Shown here: positions 18,470-28,660 of the stretch, piece by piece
Position numbering within the stretch: the first letter of the stretch is position 1
Layout of the letters: every line of letters begins with the position of its first letter
NCBI GenBank assembly: GCA_030665585.1
Contig: DAOUZN010000003.1
Span: 1 to 35,215, forward strand
DNA length: 35,215 bases
Direction: 5' to 3'
From: Deltaproteobacteria bacterium
Lineage (GTDB): Bacteria; Desulfobacterota; Desulfobacteria; Desulfobacterales; C00003060
Position numbers and translations under genes: made by a program
The notes under the pieces: model-generated
What the model was told of the DNA's origin: nothing
Database searches by the model: none
Seen by the model: the letters and a program-made list of their open reading frames with translations, nothing else

Positions 18470-19606
18470 ATGGACGGAACACGAAAGGTCATGATTATTG
18501 CCGGAGAAGCGTCCGGTGACATTCACGGTGCGCGCCTGGTGAAGGCGATGCAGGCACTCAGTCCCGGGCTTGAGTTTTTCGGCATAGGTGGCAGTGTCCT
18601 TCGCCAAGCAGGCGTCCGCATAAGCGTTGATAATTCTCAAATCGCTGTCGTCGGGATTTCGGAAGCCCTCTCAAAGCTTAGAATACTTCTCAGGGCCCTC
18701 AAGATTGCCAAAGAAGATTTGAAAAGAATCCGCCCAGATCTTCTCATTGTTATCGATTTTCCAGATTTTAACCTGCGCGTTGCCACGGTGGCGAGGAAAC
18801 TGGGTATCCCGGTGATGTACTACATTGGCCCTCAGATATGGGCATGGCGCACCGGGAGGGTGAAAAAGATTAAGAAGGTGGTTGACCACATGGTGGTGAT
18901 CTTCCCTTTCGAGGCAGCCTTTTACAGGACAAACCATGTGCCTGTGACCTTTGCAGGGCATCCTTTGCTGGACGGCATGGTGCCCATAAGATCCGGACAG
19001 ACGAAGGAGAATCTTACGGCGAACGGCTCCCTGATAGGACTGTTGCCTGGAAGCCGAAATGAAGAGATTAGACGTCTCCTTCCGACGATGGTTCAGGTCG
19101 CCGATATTCTGTCTGAACACATGCCGGGTATCCGTTTTGCGATACCCGTGGCCTCTTCGGTGGACAGGGCATTGGTGGAGACCATTGCCGAGGGGGGGGC
19201 GACACGGTTTCTGATCCTGTCAGATAGGCTTCGAAACATCCTGGATGAGGCCACGTTGCTTATCACGGCTTCCGGGACGGTGACCCTGGAGGCAGCCATA
19301 GCCGGAACGCCCATGATCATCGTGTATAAAGTGTCTCATTTGAGTTATTGGCTTGCAAAGCGTCTGGTACGGGTCAAACACATTGGCCTGGCCAACCTGG
19401 TCGCTGGTAAGACGGTGGTGCCGGAATTGATTCAGCGCGAAGCCTCGGCAGAGAAGATTGCTGGCCAGGCATTACAGTTGCTCAGAGATGAGAACAGGCT
19501 TGCTGAGATGCGGCACCAACTGAACCGTGTTGCCCAGAGCTTGGGCCCGCCCGGCGCTTCCAAAAGGGCCGCACAGGTTGCGATGAACCTGCTTTCGGGC
19601 AACTGA
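18470..19606 (+). CDS. lpxB: Lipid-A-disaccharide synthase
   Basis: MIIAGEASGDIHGARLVKAM, YYIGPQIWAWRTGRVKKIKKVVDHMVVIFPFE, GLLPGSRNEEIRRLLP, ASGTVTLEAAIAGTPMIIVYK. Confidence 0.97.
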   Translation: MDGTRKVMIIAGEASGDIHGARLVKAMQALSPGLEFFGIGGSVLRQAGVRISVDNSQIAVVGISEALSKLRILLRALKIAKEDLKRIRPDLLIVIDFPDFNLRVATVARKLGIPVMYYIGPQIWAWRTGRVKKIKKVVDHMVVIFPFEAAFYRTNHVPVTFAGHPLLDGMVPIRSGQTKENLTANGSLIGLLPGSRNEEIRRLLPTMVQVADILSEHMPGIRFAIPVASSVDRALVETIAEGGATRFLILSDRLRNILDEATLLITASGTVTLEAAIAGTPMIIVYKVSHLSYWLAKRLVRVKHIGLANLVAGKTVVPELIQREASAEKIAGQALQLLRDENRLAEMRHQLNRVAQSLGPPGASKRAAQVAMNLLSGN

Positions 19607-19618
19607 TGGGTCTTTCAT

Positions 19619-20296
19619 ATGGTTGGAGAATCCAATGCAAGGTCCGGGTTGAAGTGGTGGCTGGCCGGCTGGCTGGGGAAAGGTCTGGTAGACTTGATTT
19701 GCGGCACGATGCGGATCCGCGTTGTCGACTTCAACAAGGCCCGGGCGGAGATCGAGTCAAAGAGATTTATCCTAGCCTTCTGGCATTCGAGGATTGTGGC
19801 GATCAGCTACCTTTACCAGGGCTGGGGGGCCGCAATACTGGTCAGCAGCTCTGAGGATGGGGAGATCATGGCACAGATCCTTCAACGCCAAGGTCACGAG
19901 ACCATCCGCGGATCGACGTCACGTCACGGCGTTCGCGCCATGGCCAAGCTTATTAAGACGCTCAATGAAACGATTCGTCCTGGAGGCGTCGTCCCGGACG
20001 GTCCAAGAGGACCGCGGTTCAGGGTTCAGCCCGGCGTCATCACCCTGGCTCAGAAGACGGGCTGTCCTGTTGTGCCGATCAGCTACAGCGCCAAGCGGAT
20101 CAAGATCTTTGCAAGCTGGGATCGGTTTATTCTACCGTATCCTTTCACCGAGGGTCGCCTCATCTACGGCAGGCCCATATCCATGCCTTCTAAACTTGAT
20201 GTGGAGGAACAAGAGGTTTATCGCGTCAGGCTGGAAGAAGAACTTAATCGCATTACAAGGAAAGTAGACCATTACTATGGTCACGAGATAGCGTAG
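19619..20296 (+). CDS. Lysophospholipid acyltransferase family protein (DUF374)
   Basis: FWHSRIVAISYLYQGWGAAILVSSSEDGEIMAQILQRQGHETIRGSTSRHGVRAM...GGVVPDGPRGPRFRVQPGVITLAQKTGCPVVPISYSA. Confidence 0.92.
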   Translation: MVGESNARSGLKWWLAGWLGKGLVDLICGTMRIRVVDFNKARAEIESKRFILAFWHSRIVAISYLYQGWGAAILVSSSEDGEIMAQILQRQGHETIRGSTSRHGVRAMAKLIKTLNETIRPGGVVPDGPRGPRFRVQPGVITLAQKTGCPVVPISYSAKRIKIFASWDRFILPYPFTEGRLIYGRPISMPSKLDVEEQEVYRVRLEEELNRITRKVDHYYGHEIA

Positions 20297-20311
20297 CGTT
20301 ACGGTCAAAAA

Positions 20312-20348
20312 TCCCCTGTCCGCCTGAGGCGGACTGCGGGGGATCTTC
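20312..20348. repeat. Hairpin repeat ATCCCCTGTCCGCC-TGA-GGCGGACTGCGGGGGAT
   Basis: Inner arms TCCGCC/GGCGGA and outer ATCCCC/GGGGAT, between the acyltransferase and msbA. The 5' flank (GCGTTACGGTCAAAAATCCCC) resembles the flank of the 10751 hairpin (GCGTTCCTTACGGTCGAAGATTCCC). Confidence 0.65.
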
Positions 20349-20379
20349 AGTCCTTTCCTATTTTTCGTGTGGTGAGGTT

Positions 20380-22164
20380 GTGAGTGACAGAGACAACAGA
20401 GATTTAACGAAGATATGCCACCGGATTTTGGCACTTGTCAAGTCACAGTGGCCTCGCCTCGTCCTGGCCATGTTCTGTATGATGCTGGTAGCAGCGCTTA
20501 TTGCTGCCACGGCCTATCTTGTGAAACCCGTTTTGGACGAGATCTTTGTCAATCGAGACAAGAGGATGCTGCAGCTCCTTCCCCTTGCCATCATCATCAT
20601 CTATGTCCTCAGAGGGGGTGCGTATTTTGGCCAGGCCTATTTGATGAATTATGTGGGGCGTTGTATTATCAAGCGACTCCGTGACGACCTTTACAGTCAC
20701 ATTCAGATGTTGCCCCTGTCCTTTTTCCAGAAACATGAGACCGGTGTCTTGATGGCAAGGATCATGAACGACGTTAACCTTGTGAAGGGGATGGTCTCTG
20801 ATGCGGTCACGGGGGTGTTAAAAGATTTCTTTTCAATCCTAGGCCTCCTGTTTGTCATCTTTTACCGAGACTGGGTCCTGGCCTTGATTGCGATCACTGT
20901 TTTACCAGTGGCTGTGATCCCCATCGTAAAGTTTGGCAGGCGAATGCGGAAGTTGAGCACCCGGTGCCAGGAGGCCATGGCGGATATGAGCTTCCTCCTT
21001 CATGAAACCTTTACAGGCACTAGAATCGTAAAAGCCTTTGGCATGGAAGCCCATGAAAACCGCCGTTTTTTTGAAAAAACCGCTCGTTTGTTTAAATACG
21101 AAATCAAGGCCGTCATCGTCAGGGCCATGTCTTCGCCTGTCATGGAACTGCTGGGCGGCATTGGCATTACGTTTATTATTTGGTACGGCGGACACAAGGT
21201 CATTACAGGCACATCGACACCAGGGACTTTCTTTTCCTTTATGGCGGCCCTGATCATGTTGTATGAGCCGATCAAAAGGATCAGCAGACTGAATAATGTC
21301 ATTCAGGAAGGGCTGGCTGCCGCTGTTCGAATCTATGATATCCTCGACACCGATTCGGACATCCAGGAGTCGCTGGACGCTGTCGCGCTTAAGGGCGGGC
21401 GGCATTCCGTGGTTTTTCGCAATGTTTCTTTCAAGTACGAGGACCAGATGGTCCTCAGAAACATCAACCTTAGGGTTAAGAACGGCGAAATCGTTGCCTT
21501 GGTGGGCATGAGCGGCGGGGGAAAGACCACCTTGGTGAATTTGATTCCTCGCTTTTATGATGTCACCGAAGGGGCGATCCTCATTGACGGGCAGGATGTC
21601 CGGGATGTGAGCATTGCCTCGCTTCGCAGCCACATCGGGATCGTGACCCAAGACCCCATGCTTTTCAATGATACCATTCAAAACAATATTGCCTATGGAA
21701 GACTTGATGCCTCCGAGTCGGACATCGTTGCAGCTGCTAAGGCCGCCTATGCTTATGATTTCATACAGAATTTTCCGGACCGGTTCGGTACTGTGGTGGG
21801 CGAAAAGGGCGTGAGGCTGTCCGGGGGGGAAAAGCAGCGCATCTGCATTGCCCGTGCGCTCTTGAAGAATGCACCTATCTTGATCCTGGATGAAGCGACT
21901 TCTTCACTAGATACTGAGTCGGAGTTAGCCGTTCAGGGTGCCCTCGAAAACCTCATGAAGGGTCGCACGACCCTTATCATCGCCCACAGGCTCTCCACGA
22001 TTCGACACGCTGATCGGATCATCGTGATTGTGAACGGAAGGATTGTAGAAGAGGGCAAACACGAAGAACTCTTGGCTCTCCATGGCGAGTATTTTAAACT
22101 TCACGACATGCAATTTGAAAACAACAACGATCAAAAGGCACATGAAAGTCAACAGCACGGTTAA
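20380..22164 (+). CDS. msbA: Lipid A export ABC transporter MsbA (permease-ATPase fusion)
   Basis: TM domain plus ATPase (GMSGGGKTTLVNLIPRFYDV, RLSGGEKQRICIARALLKNAPILILDEATSSLDTESE). Confidence 0.95.
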   Translation: MSDRDNRDLTKICHRILALVKSQWPRLVLAMFCMMLVAALIAATAYLVKPVLDEIFVNRDKRMLQLLPLAIIIIYVLRGGAYFGQAYLMNYVGRCIIKRLRDDLYSHIQMLPLSFFQKHETGVLMARIMNDVNLVKGMVSDAVTGVLKDFFSILGLLFVIFYRDWVLALIAITVLPVAVIPIVKFGRRMRKLSTRCQEAMADMSFLLHETFTGTRIVKAFGMEAHENRRFFEKTARLFKYEIKAVIVRAMSSPVMELLGGIGITFIIWYGGHKVITGTSTPGTFFSFMAALIMLYEPIKRISRLNNVIQEGLAAAVRIYDILDTDSDIQESLDAVALKGGRHSVVFRNVSFKYEDQMVLRNINLRVKNGEIVALVGMSGGGKTTLVNLIPRFYDVTEGAILIDGQDVRDVSIASLRSHIGIVTQDPMLFNDTIQNNIAYGRLDASESDIVAAAKAAYAYDFIQNFPDRFGTVVGEKGVRLSGGEKQRICIARALLKNAPILILDEATSSLDTESELAVQGALENLMKGRTTLIIAHRLSTIRHADRIIVIVNGRIVEEGKHEELLALHGEYFKLHDMQFENNNDQKAHESQQHG

Positions 22165-23317
22165 CAGATATATTTTTGGGGAGATGATACCGCCCTTTGT
22201 CATCAGCTTGATCTTGTTCACTTTCATTTTTTTGATGGCCAGGATACTCCGTATTACCGATCTCATCGTGAACTATGGCGTCAGTCTGTCGTCCGTCCTC
22301 CTCCTGTTGATTTACGCCACGCCTTCTTTCCTGATTTTTGTTCTTCCGATGTCCATCATGATGGGTGTGCTCCTGGGTTTCCTGAGGTTGTCTCACGACA
22401 ATGAGGTCATTGCCTTGAAAGCAGGTGGGTTTAGTGTCTACTGGCTTCTTCCTCCTGTTTTTGTTTTTTGTCTCATCGGGTGTTTGTTGACCGGCTTTGT
22501 CTCTATATACGGCTCTCCGCGGGGAAGACTTTCTTCCAAGGCCTTACTGCTTAAAACCGCAACATCGAACATTGACATAGGGTTAAAAGAGAGGACGTTC
22601 ATCGACCGTTTTAGTGGTGTTATGCTTTATGTGAGTCAAATCGATACGCAGGACAAGACCCTCATCGATGTCTTCATTGAAGACCGGCAAACGCCGGGAA
22701 TGGTAAACACGGTTATTGCGCCCAGGGGGAAGTTTCTCTTCGATGCGGAAAGCCTTACCTTCCAGTTGTCACTGTTCAATGGGATGATCAATGAAGTCGA
22801 TCAGAAGAATGGGACCGTACATTCTATTAGCTTCGACACCTATGATTTTAACCTTAACCTCGCCCGGGTTCTGTCTGCAAGAGAGCAAGGCCAAAAGGGC
22901 AGAAAAGAAATGAGTTTGGTAGAATTACGCCAGAGTCTAGAGGCCGCTAGCAGGAAAGATGCAAAATACTACTTGACCTTGATGGAATATCACAAGAAAT
23001 TTTCCATCCCCTTTGCGTGTTTTGTCCTTGGACTGGTCGCAGTTCCCTTGGGGATTCAATCAAGATCTGCAAAGAGGTCTTTTGGCATGGTTCTGGGTTT
23101 GCTCTTCTTTCTCATTTATTATGTGTTGATGTCCGTGGGCATGGTTCTTGGTGAGACCGGGGCGTGTCCGCCCGTTATCGGCATGTGGGGCCCCAACTTG
23201 GTGATGGGCACGATTGGTATGTACCTTCTCCTCTCGAGCGCAAAGGAGCGCCCCCTAAAGGCCATTTCACTATTGCCAAGGATATTCATGTCACCTAAAT
23301 CAGCGTGCATAGAGTAA
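22142..23317 (+). CDS. lptF: LPS export permease LptF
   Basis: NRYIFGEMIPPFVISLILFTFIFL, VIALKAGGFSVYWLLPP, C-terminal TM bundle; YjgP/YjgQ family; overlaps the msbA 3' end by about 23 bp. Confidence 0.93.
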   Translation: MKVNSTVNRYIFGEMIPPFVISLILFTFIFLMARILRITDLIVNYGVSLSSVLLLLIYATPSFLIFVLPMSIMMGVLLGFLRLSHDNEVIALKAGGFSVYWLLPPVFVFCLIGCLLTGFVSIYGSPRGRLSSKALLLKTATSNIDIGLKERTFIDRFSGVMLYVSQIDTQDKTLIDVFIEDRQTPGMVNTVIAPRGKFLFDAESLTFQLSLFNGMINEVDQKNGTVHSISFDTYDFNLNLARVLSAREQGQKGRKEMSLVELRQSLEAASRKDAKYYLTLMEYHKKFSIPFACFVLGLVAVPLGIQSRSAKRSFGMVLGLLFFLIYYVLMSVGMVLGETGACPPVIGMWGPNLVMGTIGMYLLLSSAKERPLKAISLLPRIFMSPKSACIE

Positions 23318-23468
23318 TTTTCATCTGCAAGGAGCCGCTTGTCCGTCCACGCGCTTTTCCACTCCGAGACATGACATATTCCAGGATGGTTTATATTGAG
23401 GCCGGTTTCACCCGTATGGACTGCATGGCCCGGTGCGAGCAGTTTTCGCTCCAACATGATCGGACAGG

Positions 23469-24566
23469 ATGGGGATTGCAAAAGTGAGTCTTTCGACCAT
23501 CCACAGGTACTTGACCAAGGAATTGCTGAAGTACTTCTGTTTTGTACTCATGGCTGTTGTGGGCATCTATCTTGCCGTCGATTTCTTTGAAAAGGTAGAC
23601 GATTTCTTGGACGCCGAGGTGCCCCTCTCGAAGCTCGTTGTCTTTTTCGCACTCAGGATTCCTTTCATAGTGGCCCAGGTAACGCCAGTGGGCGTTTTAC
23701 TGGCTGTGCTCATCGTCTTTGGCCTCATGGTCCGGAATAACGAGATAGTGGCCTTGAAAAGCGGCGGAGTGAGGATCTCTTCCCTGTTCAAGCCTGTCCT
23801 TGTGACGGGATTAACATTTAGTGTCCTTGTTTTTTTCTTTAGCGAGGTGTTGGTCCCGATGACCATGGTGAGGGCAAATAAAATATGGCAAAGCGACGTG
23901 AGGAAAGGATCCGCGGTGGCTTCCAGGAAGAAGAATATCTGGATCAAAGGCAACCACGCCATTTTCCATATTACCTATTTCAATCCCTCGGATAAAACCA
24001 TATTCGGCGTGACGCTGAATTATTTTGACGGGCGCTTCCGCTTAGTCGGACGGGTGGATGCTGAAAAGGGTATTTACACGGGAGATAGATGGCGCTTATT
24101 CAATGTGGTTGAACAGGATCTGTTGACAGAGGATGGAAGCTACAAGGTATCGTGTCTAGAAGAAATCTCTGTAAAGCTCGAGTTTGTGCCAGAAGATCTG
24201 CTTACGGTTGTCAAGAAGCCTGAAGAAATGAGTTACAGCGAACTGGCTGCCTATATACAGAAGGTTGAAGAAGAAGGATACGATGCGACAAGCTATCGGG
24301 TTGACCTCATGGCCAAAATATCTTTTCCATTTGTTTGTGTGATCATGAGCTTGGTGGGGACTAGTTTAGCCTTCTGGAGAAAAAAGAAAGAAGGGTTCGC
24401 TGGGAGTATTGTTTACGGTATTGGGATGGCATTTCTCTATTGGACCCTTCACAGCTTCTGTTTGTCCCTGGGATATGGCGCGATGTTGCCACCTATCATA
24501 GCAGCATGGCTAACCAATGTGCTATTTGTATGTTTCGGCGTCGTCACATTACTCAAGGCCAACTGA
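23469..24566 (+). CDS. lptG: LPS export permease LptG
   Basis: TIHRYLTKELLKYFCFVLMAVVGIYLAVDFFEKVDDF, NNEIVALKSGGVRISSLFKPVL; YjgP/YjgQ family. Confidence 0.93.
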   Translation: MGIAKVSLSTIHRYLTKELLKYFCFVLMAVVGIYLAVDFFEKVDDFLDAEVPLSKLVVFFALRIPFIVAQVTPVGVLLAVLIVFGLMVRNNEIVALKSGGVRISSLFKPVLVTGLTFSVLVFFFSEVLVPMTMVRANKIWQSDVRKGSAVASRKKNIWIKGNHAIFHITYFNPSDKTIFGVTLNYFDGRFRLVGRVDAEKGIYTGDRWRLFNVVEQDLLTEDGSYKVSCLEEISVKLEFVPEDLLTVVKKPEEMSYSELAAYIQKVEEEGYDATSYRVDLMAKISFPFVCVIMSLVGTSLAFWRKKKEGFAGSIVYGIGMAFLYWTLHSFCLSLGYGAMLPPIIAAWLTNVLFVCFGVVTLLKAN

Positions 24567-24633
24567 GCGAACCTTAAGGCTTCGCCCCCATTGGAGCCAT
24601 GTCGTTTATGCAACATTAGGGTAGAGTCAGGTT

Positions 24634-25914
24634 GTGATTATTTTGTACAATATCTTGTTTTCGATAACCATCGTCTTGGCCCTTCCCTTCATTTTTGTGA
24701 AGGTACTGACCTCTGAGAAGAGGCAAAAAACGGTTATCCGGCGCTTGCGCCCGGAAGCTTGCATCAGGGCCTCTGGGGCAAGACCCGTCTGGATTCACGC
24801 CCTTTCCGTGGGTGAGGTTCTGGCTTCCTCGTCCCTAATAAAACAGATAAAGAAGATTTGCGCCCGGCGGCCAGTCGTACTTTCAGTTTCGACGCTTACT
24901 GGTCATGAGGTTGCCAAGAGGCTACTTAAAAGCGATGTGGATGCTATCTTCTTTTTTCCCTATGACTTGGTCTGGTCGGTTAGAAAGACCACTGGATCTG
25001 TCGACCCTGGCATATTCATCCTGGTGGAGTCAGATATCTGGCCAAATTTCACATATGAGATGAAACGACGGCAGATTCCCTTCATCCTCGTTAACGGGAG
25101 GGTCTCACCCAGGTCTTTTTCGGGATACATGCGGCTTTCTTTTTTTATGAAACGTGTGTTTTTTAATATCTCAAGCATTTGCGCTCAGACTGAGATGGAT
25201 GCCAGACGGTTTGTTGCCCTTGGTGCGGCGCCGGACAGGGTTCACGTGACCGGAAATATCAAGTTTGATCAGCCACTGATCTCTGTCTCAGAAGAGGAAG
25301 TCGGGGAGCTAAGAGCGTCCGTGAGGATTAGCCCAACGGCTCGGGTATTTGTGGCCGGAAGCACCCATGAGGGAGAAGAGGCGATTCTTTTGCGTTGCTT
25401 TGAAGCCCTGAAAAGGGACTACCCGGACCTCGTCTTGGTGGTGGTGCCGCGGGACCCCAGACGGGCTGGGAGCGTCCAAGGGATGTTTAAGCAGGCTGGA
25501 CTTTTTGCCCCTTTGAGAACAGAATTGGGCAAGATGGATGTCGGCTTTGCACCAGAAGCCATCATTGTCGATACGATCGGAGAGCTGAGAAGACTTTATG
25601 CTATAGCCCATGTCGTCTTTGTGGGGAAAAGTCTGATCAATCTCGGCGGGCAGAATCCTCTGGAGCCTGCGGCTTTGAAAAAACCCATCGTCTTTGGGCC
25701 GCATATGTTCAATTTTGGACTCATTGCCGAACGTCTTGTCCGACAGGGGGGGGCTTTGCAGGTGGCAAACGAGGAGGAACTGCTGCGAGCGGTCAAAAAC
25801 CTGTTGGCTGACCCCAAGCGTTCCAACGCCATGGGGAAGAAGGCATATAACGTGTTTCATATGAACCGAGGGGCGCTTGAGAAGACCCTCGCTGTGATTG
25901 AGGGCTTTCTATAA
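24634..25914 (+). CDS. waaA: 3-deoxy-D-manno-octulosonic acid transferase
   Basis: WIHALSVGEVLASSSLIKQI, LVNGRVSPRSFSGYMRL, VAGSTHEGEEAILL, VGKSLINLGGQNPLEPAALKKPIVFGPHMFNF. Confidence 0.96.
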   Translation: MIILYNILFSITIVLALPFIFVKVLTSEKRQKTVIRRLRPEACIRASGARPVWIHALSVGEVLASSSLIKQIKKICARRPVVLSVSTLTGHEVAKRLLKSDVDAIFFFPYDLVWSVRKTTGSVDPGIFILVESDIWPNFTYEMKRRQIPFILVNGRVSPRSFSGYMRLSFFMKRVFFNISSICAQTEMDARRFVALGAAPDRVHVTGNIKFDQPLISVSEEEVGELRASVRISPTARVFVAGSTHEGEEAILLRCFEALKRDYPDLVLVVVPRDPRRAGSVQGMFKQAGLFAPLRTELGKMDVGFAPEAIIVDTIGELRRLYAIAHVVFVGKSLINLGGQNPLEPAALKKPIVFGPHMFNFGLIAERLVRQGGALQVANEEELLRAVKNLLADPKRSNAMGKKAYNVFHMNRGALEKTLAVIEGFL

Positions 25915-25916
25915 CC

Positions 25917-27062
25917 ATGCATTCTCTCCGACCCAAGATAGAGCGGGTCATGATTGAAGGAGACGCGGCTTCTCCAGCCTTTTCATCAGCTTTTGAATGG
26001 ATGCTTTACGCCTGTTCCCAGCTGTACCAACTAGCGGTAAGCGTTAGGATTTATCTATATGAGCGTGAGATTTTTAGCCAGAACAGCCTGCCGTGCAAGG
26101 TGGTATCCATAGGCAATATAACCGTGGGGGGCACTGGGAAGACCCCTATGGTGTCCTATGTGGCAAATCTGTTGAGTGGGCTTGGTCTCAAGGTGGCGGT
26201 TATCAGCCGGGGATACGGGGGCCATGCCCAACGGTCGGGAGGCATTGTTTCAGACGGCAAGACCACATTGATGGGACCCCGGGCCTCAGGGGACGAGCCT
26301 CAGCTTCTAGCTTCAAGGCTCAAGGGAATCCCTTTGCTTGTTGGAAAGGACCGCTATCTGGCCGGCAAACAGGCCATGAGCAGGTTCGGGGCATCCGTCC
26401 TGGTCCTTGATGATGGTTTTCAGCACCTGGCCTTGAAAAGGGATGTGGACCTATTGCTTATTGACAGCGCCCGGCCTTTTGGAAACGGTCATTGCGTGCC
26501 AAGGGGGCCACTGCGAGAACCTGTGAGCGGGATAAAGAGGGCCAGTGCTTTCGTCCTGACCCGATGGACAGGGGACAGCCCGTTGAACCGACAGCGCGAT
26601 GTACTCGAGGCCCATGCCCCGGGACGTCCGATTTTCAAATGTATGCATGTGCCTGAGACGCTGTTCGTGGCCGGACAAGAAAAGCCGATCGACTTAGCCA
26701 CCTTGAAGGGGCAAAGGCTTTTTGCATTTTCGGGCATTGCGAGAAACGAGGCCTTTCGTGAAACCGTTTCCAGCCTTGGAGGGGACGTCATTGGCTTCCT
26801 TGAGTTTTCAGACCATCATCGGTATACGAAGGATGATGTGGAATCCATTTGGAAAGGCGCCACGGACAAGGGCGTCGACGGCATCATTACAACGGAGAAG
26901 GATCTGGTCAATTTGGGCACCGACACGCCATCCATGCCGCTACTGTTGGTGCTGGGAATTCGCATCTCCTTTGGGGATGATGCAGAAGCGTTTGCGAGCT
27001 ACTTGAAGACCAAAATGATGGGGAACCCTCATATCGGGCGAGCCCTTCGCAAAAAGGGGTAA
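25917..27062 (+). CDS. lpxK: Tetraacyldisaccharide 4'-kinase
   Basis: VVSIGNITVGGTGKTPMV (P-loop), VISRGYGGHAQ, LVLDDGFQHLALKRDVDLLLID. Confidence 0.96.
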   Translation: MHSLRPKIERVMIEGDAASPAFSSAFEWMLYACSQLYQLAVSVRIYLYEREIFSQNSLPCKVVSIGNITVGGTGKTPMVSYVANLLSGLGLKVAVISRGYGGHAQRSGGIVSDGKTTLMGPRASGDEPQLLASRLKGIPLLVGKDRYLAGKQAMSRFGASVLVLDDGFQHLALKRDVDLLLIDSARPFGNGHCVPRGPLREPVSGIKRASAFVLTRWTGDSPLNRQRDVLEAHAPGRPIFKCMHVPETLFVAGQEKPIDLATLKGQRLFAFSGIARNEAFRETVSSLGGDVIGFLEFSDHHRYTKDDVESIWKGATDKGVDGIITTEKDLVNLGTDTPSMPLLLVLGIRISFGDDAEAFASYLKTKMMGNPHIGRALRKKG

Positions 27063-27109
27063 CGAAGCCGCCCATGTTGAGCTGTAGGCTGCCGTGTATG
27101 CATAAAAGA

Positions 27110-27292
27110 TGATGGTTTCGTAAAAAGTCGATTTTACTCACTCCGTGAACATTTTGGGGGCCCTTGAGATATTCAGCTAAAATGCTAAAACTCGGGCTAA
27201 CACCCTCAAACAGTTAGCATTTTTTAACGCTGAATATCTCATGTGCCTTTATCCCAAAATGCTCAATGTCGTTCGCAAAACACTTTTTACGA
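27110..27292 (-). repeat. Copy 3 of the ~175-bp palindromic MITE-like element (inverted relative to copies 1 and 2)
   Basis: TGATGGTTTCGTAAAAAGTCGATTTTACTCACTCCGTGAACATTTTGGGGGCCC...GCTCAATGTCGTTCGCAAAACACTTTTTACGA is the near-exact reverse complement of 6907-7087. Confidence 0.9.
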
Positions 27293-27327
27293 GTCTGTCA
27301 AAGGTAGGCGGAGAAGGGGGGACAATT

Positions 27328-28269
27328 TTGAAGGCATTGGTGACAGGGGCAGCAGGGTTTATCGGGTCCCATCTGAGTGAATACCTGATTGAAAAGGGAT
27401 TGAGGGTCGTGGGTATCGATAGTTTTATGGATTACTATCCCAGATCTATAAAGGAAACAAATATTGCCGGGATGAGCAGCGATGAGCATTTTGAGTTCAT
27501 AGAAGGGAGTCTTCTAGACGTCGACTTGTCAAAGCTTTTAGATGGCGTTGATGTTGTGTTTCATCAAGCAGCTCAAGCCGGCGTGCGGGCGAGCTGGGGC
27601 CAGAGCTTCAAGATCTATACCGACAACAATATCCTTGCCACGCAGATGCTCCTTGAGGCGTGCAAAGAAAGCCCGGTCGAAAAATTCGTTTATGCCTCCT
27701 CCTCTTCCGTTTACGGAGATACAAGAGATCTGCCCATGAGGGAATCGTCCCTGCCGTATCCAGTCTCACCATACGGTGTTTCAAAGTTGGCTGCCGAACA
27801 CCTTTGCTGTCTATACTACAGAAATTTTGGGATACCAACGGTGTCACTCCGATATTTTACGGTCTATGGCGCCAGGCAGCGGCCGGATATGGCCTTCCAT
27901 CGTTTCCTGAGATGGGCGTTGGAGGGCAGCGCCCTTGAGGTATATGGGGATGGCCGTCAGAGCAGGGACTTCACTCATGTGGACGACATCGTGGAAGCCA
28001 ACTGGCTGGCCTTGGAAAAAGGTTTGCCTGGAGAAGTCTTCAATGTTGGAGGAGGCTCTCGGGTCACCTTAAACGAGGTCATCGAGATGATGAAAGCGAT
28101 GGTGGACCAGGAGCTTGAGGTACATTATGAGGGTGTACAAAAAGGGGACGTGCGACACACCTTCGCGGACATAACCAAGGCCGAGAACAAACTGGGCTAC
28201 AAGCCGAAGATGTCCATTCAGGATGGGCTCCAGAGGGAATATGAGTGGATTCAGAGTCTGGTCAAATAG
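27328..28269 (+). CDS. NAD-dependent sugar epimerase/dehydratase (extended SDR; UDP-glucose/UDP-glucuronate 4-epimerase-like)
   Basis: KALVTGAAGFIGSHLSEYLIEKG, YASSSSVYGD, YPVSPYGVSKLAAEHL. TTG 27328 with a purine-rich SD is preferred; the track's upstream extension is translated repeat copy 3. Confidence 0.92.
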   Translation: MKALVTGAAGFIGSHLSEYLIEKGLRVVGIDSFMDYYPRSIKETNIAGMSSDEHFEFIEGSLLDVDLSKLLDGVDVVFHQAAQAGVRASWGQSFKIYTDNNILATQMLLEACKESPVEKFVYASSSSVYGDTRDLPMRESSLPYPVSPYGVSKLAAEHLCCLYYRNFGIPTVSLRYFTVYGARQRPDMAFHRFLRWALEGSALEVYGDGRQSRDFTHVDDIVEANWLALEKGLPGEVFNVGGGSRVTLNEVIEMMKAMVDQELEVHYEGVQKGDVRHTFADITKAENKLGYKPKMSIQDGLQREYEWIQSLVK

Positions 28270-28366
28270 CTATGTGGTTGACTAGCTGCGTCGTCATTTG
28301 TGAATGGGCAATAGAGAATTTTGACCGCTCAACCAGTTAACGGTTTCTACGAAAGGAGGTCCAATC

Positions 28367-28540
28367 ATGACAATCAGCCAGGAGTTATTGGATATCTTGG
28401 CCTGTCCCAAGTGCAAAGGGGACATCTACCTGAATGAGACAAAAGATGGGCTTATCTGTGACAAGTGCAGACTCCTTTACGAAATCAAGGATGACATTCC
28501 CGTCATGCTCATCGATGAAGCAAAGCCGATAGAAAGTTGA
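28367..28540 (+). CDS. Trm112-family small zinc-ribbon protein
   Basis: Absent from the ORF track (57 aa): MTISQELLDILACPKCKGDIYLNETKDGLICDKCRLLYEIKDDIPVMLIDEAKPIES; CPKC/CDKC; SD AAAGGAGG. Confidence 0.92.
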   Translation: MTISQELLDILACPKCKGDIYLNETKDGLICDKCRLLYEIKDDIPVMLIDEAKPIES

Positions 28541-28660
28541 GAGGGGCTGGCTGGAAAGCCCAAAACAAAATGGCTTGCGGGATGCTCGGTGTGGAAGGTT
28601 TTCTACAACGGTCCTGAATGCCTGGAAGGCCTGTGATTTTCAGAAAGGCATGGCATTTTG

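Noticed and set aside
23305-23487. ORFs on both strands in the lptF-lptG gap
   Set aside because: No motif, no clear SD, and they overlap the LptG or LptF coding ends.
28541-28660. Possible terminator AATGCC...GGCATT between Trm112 and the convergent ParA operon
   Set aside because: Stem is only ~6 bp with a long loop and no T-tract; insufficient to call.
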